Shown here piece after piece: positions 43,290 through 52,480 of a stretch of 64,000 nt of DNA. Both the position numbers and the translations under genes were made by a program. Each line of letters opens with the position of its first letter. The first letter of the stretch is position 1. Source of the stretch: Stenotrophomonas indicatrix (GTDB taxonomy: Bacteria; Pseudomonadota; Gammaproteobacteria; Xanthomonadales; Xanthomonadaceae); contig CP168152.1 of the NCBI GenBank assembly GCA_041545745.1, positions 1,796,001 through 1,860,000 on the forward strand, read 5' to 3'. Below the pieces are notes generated by a model. It was given only the letters and a program-made list of their open reading frames with translations, was not told the DNA's origin and searched no databases.

Positions 43290-44321
43290 TTGAAGAAGTC
43301 CGATTTCCATTACGAACTGCCGGCCGAATTGATCGCCCAGGCTCCTCTGGCCGAACGCTCGGCGAGCCGTCTGTTGCTGGTGCCGCCGACTCCGACAGCC
43401 TTCACCGACCTGCAGGTGCGCGACCTTCCATCGCTGCTGCAACCGGGCGACCTGCTGGTGTTCAACGACACCCGGGTGATCCCGGCGCGCCTGTTCGGGC
43501 AGAAGGCCAGCGGTGGCCGCGTGGAGATCCTGATCGAGCGCCTGCTCGGCGGCCAGCAGGCGCGAGCGCAGGTCGGAGCGAGCAAGTCGCCCAAGGCCGG
43601 CAGCCGCATCGCCCTGGATGCCGGTGGCGAAGCCGAAGTGCTCGGCCGCGACGGCGAGTTCTACGTGTTGCAGTTCCACGTGCCGGAGTCGCTGGAACAG
43701 TGGCTGCTGCACGCCGGGCGGCTGCCGTTGCCGCCCTACATCCAGCGCGAGCCGGGCATGGACGACCGTGAGCGCTACCAGACCGTGTTCGCGCGCGAAG
43801 TGGGGGCGGTGGCGGCACCGACCGCCGGCCTGCATTTCGACGAACCTTTGCTGGCCGCGCTGAAGGACAAGGGCGTGGATTTCGGCCACGTCACCCTGCA
43901 CGTGGGCGCAGGCACGTTCCAGCCGGTGCGCGCCGACGACCTGAAGGACCACGTCATGCATCGCGAGTGGCTGAACGTGGGCGCCGAGCTGGTGCAGCAG
44001 GTGCGGCGCACGCGTGCGGCCGGTGGCCGGGTGATCGGCGTCGGCACCACCGTGGTGCGCGCGCTGGAAAGCGCGATGCGCGACGGCGAACTGCTGCCGT
44101 TCGCTGGCGAAACGCAGATCTTCATCACCCCCGGCTACCGGATCCGCAGCGTGGATGCGATGGTGACCAATTTCCACCTCCCCGAAAGCACGCTGCTGAT
44201 GATGATCTCGGCCTTCGCCGGCAAAGAGCGGGTGTTCGAGGCCTACCAGCACGCCATCGAGCAGCGCTACCGCTTCTTCAGCTACGGCGACGCGATGCTG
44301 CTGTTCCCGCAGGCGGGCTGA
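43290..44321 (+). CDS. queA: tRNA preQ1(34) S-adenosylmethionine ribosyltransferase-isomerase QueA
   Basis: QueA transfers the ribosyl group of SAM to preQ1 in tRNA, forming epoxyqueuosine. The protein of about 343 aa shows KKSDFHYELPAELIAQAP, LVFNDTRVIPARLFG, GLHFDEPLL, HVTLHVGAGTFQPVR and TNFHLPESTLLMMISAFAG, the family core. The TTG at 43290 gives the conserved LKKSDFHYELP start; an ATG at 43254 is the alternative. It is followed by tgt, the preceding step of the same pathway. Confidence 0.95.
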   Translation: MKKSDFHYELPAELIAQAPLAERSASRLLLVPPTPTAFTDLQVRDLPSLLQPGDLLVFNDTRVIPARLFGQKASGGRVEILIERLLGGQQARAQVGASKSPKAGSRIALDAGGEAEVLGRDGEFYVLQFHVPESLEQWLLHAGRLPLPPYIQREPGMDDRERYQTVFAREVGAVAAPTAGLHFDEPLLAALKDKGVDFGHVTLHVGAGTFQPVRADDLKDHVMHREWLNVGAELVQQVRRTRAAGGRVIGVGTTVVRALESAMRDGELLPFAGETQIFITPGYRIRSVDAMVTNFHLPESTLLMMISAFAGKERVFEAYQHAIEQRYRFFSYGDAMLLFPQAG

Positions 44322-44377
44322 GGCGCCAACACGCGCTTGCGGTGGGTGCGCACCGTTGGTGTGCACTTGCGGGCAAT

Positions 44378-44401
44378 CCGCCGGGCATGGCCCGGCGCTA
44401 C
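44378..44401 (-). repeat. GTAG-type repeat (reverse, GCCGGGC stem)
   Basis: CGCCGGGC-ATG-GCCCGGCGCTAC lies in the queA-tgt gap, just before the region that should hold the tgt ribosome site and perhaps a promoter. Confidence 0.75.
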
Positions 44402-44461
44402 CGGAGCAGGAAAGGTGGTTTTGGGAGACAATAGGCGACTATTTGCCCGAACGACCGCTCC

Positions 44462-45592
44462 ATGTCCCGATTGCAGTTCCAGCTCAAGACCCGTGATGGC
44501 CGCGCCCGCCGTGGCCGCCTGACCTTCCCGCGTGGCACGGTGGAAACGCCGGCCTTCATGCCGGTGGGGACCTATGGCTCGGTCAAGGGCATCCTGCCGG
44601 ACCAGGTGCGTGCGCTGGGCGCCGAGATCATCCTCGGCAACACCTTCCACCTGTACCTGCGCCCGGGCCTGGACATCATCGCCGACCACGGCGGCCTGCA
44701 CGGCTTCTGCCGCTGGGATGGCCCGATCCTGACCGACTCCGGCGGCTTCCAGGTGTTCTCGCTGGCCCACCGCCGCAAGATCACCGAGCAGGGCGTGACC
44801 TTCGCCTCGCCGACCGACGGCGCCCGGGTGTTCCTGGGCCCGGAGGAGAGCATGAAGATCCAGAAGGTGCTCGATTCGGACGTGGTGATGATCTTCGACG
44901 AGTGCACGCCGTACCCGGCCACCGAAGACGTCGCCCGCCGGTCGATGGAACTGAGTCTGCGCTGGGCCCAGCGCAGCCGCAACGCGCATGACGAGCTCGG
45001 CAATGACGCGGCCCTGTTCGGCATCGTCCAGGGCGGGGTGCACACCGATCTGCGCAGCCGTTCGGCCGAGGCCCTGCAGGGGATCGGCTTCGACGGCTAT
45101 GCCATCGGCGGCCTGGCCGTGGGTGAGCCGGAAGACGAGCGCAACGCCATGCTCGACCATCTGGACCCCGAGCTGCCCGCCGACCGTCCGCGCTACCTGA
45201 TGGGCGTGGGCCGCCCTGAGGACCTGGTCGAGGGTGTCGCACGTGGCGTGGACATGTTCGATTGCGTGATGCCGACCCGGAATGCGCGCAACGGCCACTA
45301 CTTCACCTCGTTCGGCACCGTTCGCATCCGCAATTCACAGTATGCGCGGGACCTGGACCCGATCGAGCCGGGCTGTGGCTGCGTGGCCTGCGCCGGCGGC
45401 TATACCCGCTCGTACCTGCGCCATCTGGACCGTTGCAACGAGATGCTGGCGCCGATGCTGGGCACCCAGCACAACCTCTTCTACTACGAAAAACTGATGG
45501 CCGACATCCGCGCGGCCATCGAGGCGGGAACCTTCCTGGCCTTCCGCGAGTCCTTCTACGCAGCACGCGGGGCGGTAGCGCCGCCCCTGTAA
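44462..45592 (+). CDS. tgt: Queuine tRNA-ribosyltransferase Tgt
   Basis: Tgt exchanges guanine-34 for preQ1 in GUN-anticodon tRNAs. The 376-aa protein has [31 protein letters not shown], the active-site Asp in [38 protein letters not shown] with the nucleophile Asp, and the zinc ligands [17 protein letters not shown]. Full length. It is downstream of queA and upstream of yajC-secDF, the usual gammaproteobacterial order. Confidence 0.97.
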   Translation: MSRLQFQLKTRDGRARRGRLTFPRGTVETPAFMPVGTYGSVKGILPDQVRALGAEIILGNTFHLYLRPGLDIIADHGGLHGFCRWDGPILTDSGGFQVFSLAHRRKITEQGVTFASPTDGARVFLGPEESMKIQKVLDSDVVMIFDECTPYPATEDVARRSMELSLRWAQRSRNAHDELGNDAALFGIVQGGVHTDLRSRSAEALQGIGFDGYAIGGLAVGEPEDERNAMLDHLDPELPADRPRYLMGVGRPEDLVEGVARGVDMFDCVMPTRNARNGHYFTSFGTVRIRNSQYARDLDPIEPGCGCVACAGGYTRSYLRHLDRCNEMLAPMLGTQHNLFYYEKLMADIRAAIEAGTFLAFRESFYAARGAVAPPL

Positions 45593-45728
45593 ACCCGCAG
45601 CACCCCCTGCCAAACGGCCCAAGGACGAATGCCCGGGGCCGTGGCATACTTCAAGGCTGACCCAGATCCGCGGTCGACACCTCGTGCCCGTGAAACGGCC
45701 GAAGCGCCGCCCAACCAAAGGACCAACG

Positions 45729-46073
45729 ATGAACCTGCTTGCCTTCCTGATTCCCGCCGCCCACGCCCAGGCCGCTGGCGGCCAACCGCAGGGCATGGGC
45801 CTGACCACGCTGCTGTTCCCGATCATCCTGATCGCCATCATGTACTTCCTGATGATCCGCCCGCAGATGAAGCGGCAGAAGGAGCACAAGTCCATGCTGG
45901 AGAAGATCAAGCGCGGCGACGAAGTGCTGACCAACGGCGGCATCGCCGGCAAGGTCACCGATATCGGCGACAACTTCGTCACCGTCGAAGTGGCCGAGAA
46001 CGTGCGCATCCGCGTGCAGAAGGGCGCTGTCGGCAGCGTGCTGCCGACCGGCACCCTGGATTCGGCCAAGTAA
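45729..46073 (+). CDS. yajC: Preprotein translocase subunit YajC
   Basis: YajC associates with SecDF in the inner membrane. The 114-aa product has a short N-terminal hydrophobic part (MNLLAFLIPAAHAQAAGG), one membrane helix (LLFPIILIAIMYFLMIRPQM) and a cytoplasmic YajC domain with KRGDEVLTNGGIAGKVT. It is 61 bases upstream of secD. Confidence 0.95.
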   Translation: MNLLAFLIPAAHAQAAGGQPQGMGLTTLLFPIILIAIMYFLMIRPQMKRQKEHKSMLEKIKRGDEVLTNGGIAGKVTDIGDNFVTVEVAENVRIRVQKGAVGSVLPTGTLDSAK

Positions 46074-46134
46074 GCCACTCCCTTTCTGAAGCACAACCGC
46101 GGCGCCGGGGATGGCGCCGCGCGGGACCCAAGCA

Positions 46135-47991
46135 ATGCTCGAATTTCCACGCTGGAAGTACGTCGTCATCGTGATCGTACTGGCGCTCAGCGCGCTGTAC
46201 GCACTGCCCAACATCTACCAGAAGGACCCGGCCATCCAGATCACCGCCAACCGTGGCGGCCAGGTCGACGATGCGCTGCGTGACCGTGTGCTGGCCGACC
46301 TGAAGAAGGCCGGAGTGACCACGCTCGGCGCAGAGAAGGAAGGGGACAGCCTGATCGTCCGCCTGTCGGACCTGAAGTCGCAATCTGCCGCCAGCGATGC
46401 GCTGCGTGACAGCGTGGGCGAGAACTACACGGTGGCCCTGAACCTGGCCTCGACCGTGCCGGACTGGCTGGCCAAGCTCGGCGGTCGCCCGATGGTGCTG
46501 GGCCTGGACCTGCAGGGCGGCGTGCACTTCGTGCTGCAGGTCGACCAGAAGGCCGCGCTGGACAAGCGCCTGGACGCCTACACCGAAGACGTGCGCAGCA
46601 CCCTGCGTGATGCGCGCATCGCCTACCAGTCGGTCGAGCGTCGTGCCGACAACACCATCGTCGCCAACCTGAGCCCGTCGGCCGGCGAAGATGCCGGTAC
46701 CCGTGCGCGCGCCGCGCTGGCCAAGGCGCAGCCGACCCTCGGCTACGACGTCAATGGCAACCGCATCACGGTGTCCATTCCGGAAGCCGAGATCGCGCAG
46801 ATCGCCAACGGCGCCATCGAGCAGAACATCAACACCCTGCGCAACCGCGTGAACCAGCTCGGCGTGTCCGAGCCGATCATCCAGCGCCAGGGTGCTGACC
46901 GCGTGGTGGTGCAGCTGCCGGGTGTGCAGGACACGGCCGAGGCCAAGCGCATGATCGGTGCCACCGCCACCCTGGAATACCGGGCGGTTGTGGATGGCAA
47001 CGCGCAGGATGCCATCGCGTCGGGCCGCATCCCGCCGGAAGCCAAGGTCTACCAGCGTCGTGACAACGGCGGTCCTGTGCTGCTGAACAAGCGCGTGATC
47101 GTCACCGGTGACCAGATGGTGGCCGCGCAGGCGGTGACCGACTCCACCAGTGGCACCCCGGCAGTCAGCGTGACGCTGAACAACGTCGGTGGCCAGCGCA
47201 TGTTCGATTTCACCAGCGCCAACGTGAACAAGCCGATGGCGGTGGTCTACACCGAGCGCGTGCCGACCGTGACCGTGGTTGACGGCCAGGAAGTGCGTGG
47301 CTTCAAGGTCAACGAGGAAGTGATCTCGGTGGCCAACATCAACGGCGTGTTCGGCAAGAACTTCCAGACCACCGGTCTGCAGAAGAAGGAAGCCGAAGAC
47401 CTGGCCAAGCTGCTGAAGTCGGGCTCGCTGGCTGCGCCGATGGACTTCGTCGAAGAGCGCGTGGTCGGCCCGAGCCTGGGTGCGGAGAACGTCAAGAACG
47501 GCATCACCGCGGTGGTCTACGCGTTCATGTTCACCCTGGTGTTCTTCACCATCTACTACCGCATGTTCGGCCTGATCACCTCGGTCGCGATGCTGTTCAA
47601 CCTGCTGATCGTGGTGGCGGTGATGTCGCTGTTCGGCGCGACCATGACCCTGCCGGGCTTTGCCGGCTTGGCGTTGTCGGTCGGTCTGTCGGTCGACGCC
47701 AACGTGCTGATCAACGAGCGTATCCGTGAAGAGCTGCGTGCCGGCGTGCCGGGCAAGACCGCGATCGTGACCGGTTACGAGCGTGCTTCGGGCACCATCC
47801 TTGACGCCAACCTGACCGGCCTGATCGTCGGTGTGGCGCTGTTCGCATTCGGTACCGGTCCGCTGAAGGGCTTCGCGCTGACCATGATCATCGGTATTTT
47901 CGCTTCCATGTTCACCGCGATCACCGTATCGCGTGCACTGGCGACGCTGATCTACGGCCGTCGCAAGAAGCTCCAGAACGTGGCCATCTGA
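46135..47991 (+). CDS. secD: Protein translocase subunit SecD
   Basis: SecD uses the proton gradient to drive late steps of protein export. The 618-aa protein has an N-terminal helix (WKYVVIVIVLALSALYALPN), the LGLDLQGGVHFVLQVD signature, a large periplasmic P1 domain and six membrane helices at the C-terminus with LSVGLSVDANVLINERIREE. secF follows 15 bases later. Confidence 0.97.
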   Translation: MLEFPRWKYVVIVIVLALSALYALPNIYQKDPAIQITANRGGQVDDALRDRVLADLKKAGVTTLGAEKEGDSLIVRLSDLKSQSAASDALRDSVGENYTVALNLASTVPDWLAKLGGRPMVLGLDLQGGVHFVLQVDQKAALDKRLDAYTEDVRSTLRDARIAYQSVERRADNTIVANLSPSAGEDAGTRARAALAKAQPTLGYDVNGNRITVSIPEAEIAQIANGAIEQNINTLRNRVNQLGVSEPIIQRQGADRVVVQLPGVQDTAEAKRMIGATATLEYRAVVDGNAQDAIASGRIPPEAKVYQRRDNGGPVLLNKRVIVTGDQMVAAQAVTDSTSGTPAVSVTLNNVGGQRMFDFTSANVNKPMAVVYTERVPTVTVVDGQEVRGFKVNEEVISVANINGVFGKNFQTTGLQKKEAEDLAKLLKSGSLAAPMDFVEERVVGPSLGAENVKNGITAVVYAFMFTLVFFTIYYRMFGLITSVAMLFNLLIVVAVMSLFGATMTLPGFAGLALSVGLSVDANVLINERIREELRAGVPGKTAIVTGYERASGTILDANLTGLIVGVALFAFGTGPLKGFALTMIIGIFASMFTAITVSRALATLIYGRRKKLQNVAI

Positions 47992-48006
47992 CGGGACGAC
48001 ACGCAC

Positions 48007-48987
48007 ATGAAACTGTTTCCGCTGCACATCCTCCCGAACGATACCAAGATCGACTTCATGCGCTGGCGCCATGTCGCGATGGTCGTCACGATCATCGTGT
48101 TCCTGGCATCGATCGGCATCATCGGCTTCAAGGGCTTCAACTACGCTCTGGACTTCACCGGCGGCACCCTGATCGAAGCCCGCTTCGAACATGCGGTGGA
48201 CGTCGAGGACGTCCGCAGCAAGCTTGAGCAGAACGGCTTCGATGGCGCCCAGGTACAGAGCGTCGGTGGCAACACCGACCTGCTGATCCGCCTGGCCCCG
48301 CACGGTGAACACGCTCCGGGTACCGGTGGCGCGTCTGCCGAGGACAAGGCCACGGCTGCGGCCGTGGTCAAGGCGGTCTCTTCGGCGGACAACCAGGCCA
48401 CCGTGCTGCGCAACGAGTTTGTTGGCCCGCAGATCGGCAAGGACCTGGCGATGAATGGCCTGTACGCCACCATCTTCATGCTGGCCGGCTTCCTGATCTA
48501 CATCGCGGTGCGCTTCGAATGGAAGTTCGCGGTCACCGCCAGCATCGTGGCCATGTTCGACCTGATCGTGACGGTGGCTTACGTGTCGCTGCTCGGCCGT
48601 GAGTTCGACCTGACCGTGCTGGCCGGCCTGCTGTCGGTGATGGGTTTTGCGATCAACGACATCATCGTGGTGTTCGACCGTGTCCGTGAGAACTTCCGCA
48701 GCCTGCGCGTGGAGCCGATGGAAGTGCTGAACCGTTCGATCAACCAGACGCTGTCGCGTACGGTGATCACCGCGGTGATGTTCTTCCTGTCTGCGCTGGC
48801 CCTGTACATGTACGGCGGCAGCTCGATGGAAGGCCTGGCCGAGACGCACATGATCGGTGCGGTGATCGTGGTGCTGTCCTCGATCCTGGTCGCCGTGCCG
48901 ATGCTGACCGTGGGTGCCCTTCGCGTGACCAAGCAGGATCTGCTGCCCAAGGCCAAGGACATCGAAGCCCTGGAGCGTCGTCCGTAA
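48007..48987 (+). CDS. secF: Protein translocase subunit SecF
   Basis: SecF pairs with SecD. The 326-aa product has FKGFNYALDFTGGTLIEARF, a periplasmic domain (with an Ala/Gly/Glu insertion at HGEHAPGTGGASAEDK), then helices with LLSVMGFAINDIIVVFDRVR and ETHMIGAVIVVLSSILVAVP. It ends the operon before a strong terminator. Confidence 0.97.
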   Translation: MKLFPLHILPNDTKIDFMRWRHVAMVVTIIVFLASIGIIGFKGFNYALDFTGGTLIEARFEHAVDVEDVRSKLEQNGFDGAQVQSVGGNTDLLIRLAPHGEHAPGTGGASAEDKATAAAVVKAVSSADNQATVLRNEFVGPQIGKDLAMNGLYATIFMLAGFLIYIAVRFEWKFAVTASIVAMFDLIVTVAYVSLLGREFDLTVLAGLLSVMGFAINDIIVVFDRVRENFRSLRVEPMEVLNRSINQTLSRTVITAVMFFLSALALYMYGGSSMEGLAETHMIGAVIVVLSSILVAVPMLTVGALRVTKQDLLPKAKDIEALERRP

Positions 48988-49013
48988 GCCTCTGCTGCAC
49001 GCAACACACAGAG

Positions 49014-49037
49014 AACCCCGCGCAAGCGGGGTTTTTT
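49014..49037 (+). terminator. Intrinsic terminator of yajC-secD-secF
   Basis: AACCCCGC, GCAA, GCGGGGTT followed by TTTT, 27 bases after the secF stop. Composite repeat copy 2 begins right behind it. Confidence 0.9.
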
Positions 49038-49173
49038 GTTGGCAGGGCTTGCAGCCCTGCACCTGCTGCAATCAACGGCAACGTCAAAAGCCGGAGCGGC
49101 ATTCCGTGGGATGGCGGGGCACTGTGGGTTTGCGGGGACGCCGTAAACCCATCCATGAAGTGACCCCCGGAAG

Positions 49174-49725
49174 TTGGACACCCCGTCCAACTCCGAGGAT
49201 TTCATGAATAGGTATGACGCGCGCTTCAAACTTCAGGTCGCCAAGGAGGCCTGCAAGACCTCCACATCCGTCAAGGCGGTGGCCCGTCGCCACGGTCTGG
49301 AGTTTTCGACGGTCCGGCGTTGGGCAGCGACCTACCGGCTGCATGGTTGGCGTGGGTTTCACCGCAAAGTCCGGTCCTACGATCTCCAGTTCAAGCTGGA
49401 TGTCCTTGAAAAGATGCGTCAAGAAGGGATGTCTGGGCGCGAGGCCACGACCTATTTCCAGATCGGAGATGCCGGCGCGGTGGGGCAATGGCAACGGCTG
49501 TATGCTGACGGTGGCGCCCAAGCGTTGGCGCCGCCACCATTACCGCCCCCAAAGCCGATGAAGAAGACCCGCTCGTCCAAGCCAGCCGAGGACATGAGCC
49601 GCGATGAGCTCCTTAAGGAAGTAGCCTACCTGCGTGCGGAGACGGCCTACTTAAAAAAGCTCGATGCCTTGATCCAGGAAGAGCAGGCGGCACAGCGCAC
49701 AAAGCGCAAGCCGTCCAAGGATTGA
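49174..49725 (+). CDS. IS3-family transposase OrfA
   Basis: The 183-aa product begins MNRYDARFKLQVAKEACKTS and has an HTH (SVKAVARRHGLEFSTVRRWA), a second HTH-like unit (GMSGREATTYFQIGDAGAVG) and a C-terminal leucine-zipper-like helix (ELLKEVAYLRAETAYLKKLD). It binds the element ends. A slippery A-AAA-AAG lies at 49653-49659 near its 3' end; a -1 shift there joins orfB. Confidence 0.9.
   Translation: MDTPSNSEDFMNRYDARFKLQVAKEACKTSTSVKAVARRHGLEFSTVRRWAATYRLHGWRGFHRKVRSYDLQFKLDVLEKMRQEGMSGREATTYFQIGDAGAVGQWQRLYADGGAQALAPPPLPPPKPMKKTRSSKPAEDMSRDELLKEVAYLRAETAYLKKLDALIQEEQAAQRTKRKPSKD
49653..49659 (+). promoter_or_regulatory. Programmed -1 frameshift heptamer A-AAA-AAG
   Basis: The heptamer is in the right phase of orfA (TTA-AAA-AAG codons). 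The -1 frame is open from here to orfB without a stop, so a fused OrfAB transposase can be made, as in other IS3-family elements. Confidence 0.75.
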
Positions 49726-50555
49726 GGCAGGCCCACTCCCTGCCGCTTTTGCTCGAGGCGGCCGAGTTGTCGCGCAGCACGTTCTATTACCAGGTTCATG
49801 CCTTGGCCCATCCTGATGAGGGCGAGGTGGAACTGCGTGAGCGCATCCGCGCGATTTACGACGAAAGCCAAGGGCGCTATGGCTACCGCCGCATAACACT
49901 GGAACTGGCCAATCGGGGCGAGGCGATCAACCACAAGCGGGTGCAGCGCCTGATGGCCGAGCTGGGCCTGCAGTCGCGCGTACGCATCAAGCGCTACCGC
50001 GCGTTCAAGGGCACAGCCAATGTCGTGGTTCCCAACGAACTGGACCGTCAGTTTGAAGCCGAAATTCCCAACCAGAAGTGGGTGACCGATGTAACCGAGT
50101 TCAAAGTGCAGGGCATGAAGCTCTATCTTTCGCCGATCATGGACCTCTACAACGGCGAAATCGTGGCCTACCAGATGAAGCGTCGGCCGGTGTTCGATCT
50201 GGTGGGTCAGATGCTGGATCAGGCGATCAAAAAGCTCTCACCCGAAGATCGACCGATGATCCACTCTGACCAGGGATGGCACTACCAGCACGAGAACTAC
50301 CGGCACAAGCTCGAGAGGCGCGGCCTGAAACAAAGCATGTCCCGACGTGGCAACTGCCTGGACAACGCGGCCATGGAGAGTTTCTTCGGGACACTGAAGT
50401 CGGAATTTTTCTACCTGAACAGCTTTGACAGTATCGAAAGCCTGGAAGCGGGCCTGGTTGAGTACATCAGGTACTACAACGAAGACCGCATCAAGCTGAA
50501 GTTGAAGGGCATGAGCCCGGTAAAGTACCGGGAACAGGCCAAGCTGGCCGCCTGA
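49722..50555 (+). CDS. IS3-family transposase OrfB (DDE integrase domain)
   Basis: The 277-aa part (opened by TTG at 49722 overlapping the orfA stop) has the HTH_21 segment (RYGYRRITLELANRGEAINH) and an rve integrase core: QKWVTDVTEFKV (first Asp), IHSDQGWHYQH (second Asp) and NCLDNAAMESFFGTLKSEFF (Glu). All three acidic residues are present. It is most likely made as an OrfAB fusion by frameshifting. Confidence 0.9.
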   Translation: MRQAHSLPLLLEAAELSRSTFYYQVHALAHPDEGEVELRERIRAIYDESQGRYGYRRITLELANRGEAINHKRVQRLMAELGLQSRVRIKRYRAFKGTANVVVPNELDRQFEAEIPNQKWVTDVTEFKVQGMKLYLSPIMDLYNGEIVAYQMKRRPVFDLVGQMLDQAIKKLSPEDRPMIHSDQGWHYQHENYRHKLERRGLKQSMSRRGNCLDNAAMESFFGTLKSEFFYLNSFDSIESLEAGLVEYIRYYNEDRIKLKLKGMSPVKYREQAKLAA

Positions 50556-50673
50556 CCGCCCAACTGTCCAGCTTTTGGGGGTCACTTCACCATGGGGGCT
50601 TGGTCGCCGCATCCATGCGGCTCACACCCCGCAAACCCACAGTGCCCCGCCTTCGACAGTTGGCCGGCGGCCA

Positions 50674-50697
50674 GTAGATCCACGCCATGCGTGGATG
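50674..50697 (+). repeat. SMAG/GTAG palindromic repeat
   Basis: GTAG head with ATCCACGC-CAT-GCGTGGAT stem, in the middle part of composite element copy 2. Confidence 0.85.
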
Positions 50698-50724
50698 AAA
50701 TCTGTCAGACATCGAAACAATTCC

Positions 50725-50765
50725 GGGGTCAGATCCGTTTTCCTTCGGAAAACGGATCTGACCCC
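50725..50765. repeat. 41-nt perfect palindrome (19-bp arms)
   Basis: GGGGTCAGATCCGTTTTCC, loop TTC, then the exact complement. It is a long hairpin with no T-run, inside composite element copy 2. GGGGTCAGATCC-type hairpins are, from memory, common in Xanthomonadaceae genomes. Confidence 0.85.
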
Positions 50766-51103
50766 ACGAGCCGTTCCAACAGATCGCAGAAAACTGTCGA
50801 AGGCGGGGTGGGTCCGGTTGCGGGGGTGTCCGCGGCATGGATGCCGCGGCCAAGCCTACAGGGACGTATTTACGGCGTCCCCCGCAACCGGACCCACCCC
50901 GCCACCCCACGGATAGCCGGCTTTTGACGTTGCCGTTGATTGCAGCAGGTGCAGGGTGCAACCCTGCAAAACACCACCACCCTACGCCAGCGTCGGTTGT
51001 GCAATCGGCCCCTGCGCACTACGATCCTGCGGTTCGCGCGCACACGCGTGCCCGTACTCCTGCTGAGCGCCCCGTGCGCCGCATCTGCCAACCCGAGGTC
51101 TTC

Positions 51104-52363
51104 ATGGTCATCAAACCGCGCGTCCGCGGCTTCATCTGCGTCACCACCCATCCGACCGGCTGCGACGCCGCCGTCAAGCAGCAGATCGACTACATCCGTG
51201 CGCGCCCGCCGATCCAGAACGGCCCCAAGCGCGTGCTGGTGATCGGCGCCTCGACCGGCTACGGCCTCGCCGCGCGCATCACCGCCGCCTTCGGCAGTGG
51301 CGCGGCAACCCTGGGTATCTTCTTCGAGCGCCCGGGCAGTGAAACCAAGCCGGGCACGGCGGGTTGGTACAACTCGGCGGCCTTCCACAAGTACGCCGAC
51401 GAAGCGGGCCTGTATGCCAAGAGCATCAACGGCGATGCGTTCTCCGACGAGGTGAAGGCGAAGACCATCGAGATGATCAAGGCCGATCTCGGCCAGGTTG
51501 ATCAGGTGGTCTACAGCCTGGCTGCGCCGCGCCGCAAGCATCCCAAGACCGGCGAGATCATCAGCTCCACGCTGAAGCCGATCGGCGAGCCGATCACCCT
51601 GCGTGGCCTGGATACCGACAAGGAAGTGCTGACCGAAACCCACCTGCAGCCGGCGACCGCGGAAGAAATCGCCGGTACCGTCGCAGTGATGGGCGGTGAG
51701 GACTGGCAGATGTGGATCGACGCGCTGGCCGATGCCGGCGTGCTGGCCAATGGCTGCACCACCACGGCCTTCACCTATGTGGGCGAAGAGATCACCCAGG
51801 CGATCTACTGGAATGGTTCCATCGGTGCCGCCAAGAAGGATCTGGACGACAAGGTGCTGGGCCTGCGCGAGAAGCTGGCCAAGATCGGCGGCGATGCGCG
51901 CGTGTCGGTACTGAAGGCGGTGGTGACCCAGGCCAGCTCGGCGATTCCGACCATGCCGCTGTACCTGTCGCTGCTGTTCAAGGTGATGAAGGCAAAGGGC
52001 ACCCACGAAGGCTGCATCGAGCAGCTCGACGTGCTGTACGACATCCTGTACGGGGCCAAGGCCGATGGCGGTGCGGTCGATCGCCTGCGCCACGATCTGG
52101 TCGATGGCAATGGCCACACCGTCGCGCTGATCGATGAAGAGGGACGCCTTCGCGCCGACTACAAGGAAATGGCGGCCGACGTGCAGGGTGAGGTGCTGGC
52201 GCTGTGGCCGCAGGTGACCAATGAGAACCTGTACGAGATCAGCGACCTGGCCGGCTACAAGGCCGATTTCCTGCGTCTGTTTGGTTTCGGTGTTGAAGGC
52301 GTCGACTACGAAGCCGACGTCAACCCGGACGTGAAGATCGATAATCTGGTCGATTTGACCTGA
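51104..52363 (+). CDS. fabV: Enoyl-[acyl-carrier-protein] reductase FabV
   Basis: FabV does the last reduction in fatty-acid elongation with NADH and is largely triclosan-resistant. The 419-aa protein begins [20 protein letters not shown], has the NAD-binding [16 protein letters not shown] and the catalytic Tyr-X8-Lys of the family (Tyr235 in [11 protein letters not shown] to Lys244), the same numbering as in known FabV proteins. The C-terminal [20 protein letters not shown] is family text. Start at 51104 fits. A terminator follows. Confidence 0.97.
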   Translation: MVIKPRVRGFICVTTHPTGCDAAVKQQIDYIRARPPIQNGPKRVLVIGASTGYGLAARITAAFGSGAATLGIFFERPGSETKPGTAGWYNSAAFHKYADEAGLYAKSINGDAFSDEVKAKTIEMIKADLGQVDQVVYSLAAPRRKHPKTGEIISSTLKPIGEPITLRGLDTDKEVLTETHLQPATAEEIAGTVAVMGGEDWQMWIDALADAGVLANGCTTTAFTYVGEEITQAIYWNGSIGAAKKDLDDKVLGLREKLAKIGGDARVSVLKAVVTQASSAIPTMPLYLSLLFKVMKAKGTHEGCIEQLDVLYDILYGAKADGGAVDRLRHDLVDGNGHTVALIDEEGRLRADYKEMAADVQGEVLALWPQVTNENLYEISDLAGYKADFLRLFGFGVEGVDYEADVNPDVKIDNLVDLT

Positions 52364-52369
52364 TTGAAA

Positions 52370-52396
52370 AAAGGCCGGCGCAAGCCGGCCTTCTTC
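52370..52396 (+). terminator. Intrinsic terminator of fabV
   Basis: AAGGCCGGC, GCAA, GCCGGCCTT then CTTCT. It starts 7 bases after the fabV stop; the A-run to the left makes it potentially bidirectional for the convergent FimX-like gene. Confidence 0.8.
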
Positions 52397-52401
52397 TATT
52401 G

Positions 52402-52471
52402 GTAGCGCCGCGCCATGCCCGGCGAGCGTAGCGGTTTGCCAACCATCCGCCGGGCATGGCCCGGCGCTGCC
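52402..52471. repeat. Inverted pair of GTAG-type repeats (GCCGGGC stem)
   Basis: GTAGCGCCGCGCCATGCCCG at 52402 and the inverse CGCCGGGCATGGCCCGGCGC at 52448 flank about 24 bases, between the convergent 3' ends of fabV and the FimX-like gene. Confidence 0.75.
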
Positions 52472-52480
52472 GGCGAGGCA

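Larger units (their letters stand above)
49156..50589 (+). mobile_element. IS3-family insertion sequence (IS150-like), 1434 bp
   Basis: Terminal inverted repeats begin TGAAGTGACCCCC on both ends and continue imperfectly to TTGGAC/CTGGAC. CCA at 49153-49155 is repeated at 50590-50592, a 3-bp target duplication typical of the family. It carries orfA and orfB in the usual -1 overlap arrangement. Both frames look intact, so the element may be active. It has landed inside composite repeat copy 2. Confidence 0.92.
49041..50967. repeat. Composite inverted-repeat element, copy 2, split by an insertion sequence
   Basis: The left end (CCCTGCACCTGCTGCAATCA and the following 20 bases) is repeated inverted at 50917-50956, a perfect 40-bp arm. 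Palindrome 1 (49113-50651, arms GGCGGGGCACTGTGGGTTTG) is cut by the IS; palindrome 2 is at 50802-50903 (arms GGCGGGGTGGGTCCGGTTGC). CTTCGACAG and CTGTCGAAG flank the middle, which holds a GTAG repeat and a 41-nt perfect palindrome. Without the IS it would be about 490 bp, like copy 1. Confidence 0.8.

Noticed and set aside
45979-49071. A 1030-codon minus-strand open frame opposite secD and secF
   Set aside because: Antisense shadow of highly conserved genes; no motif of its own.
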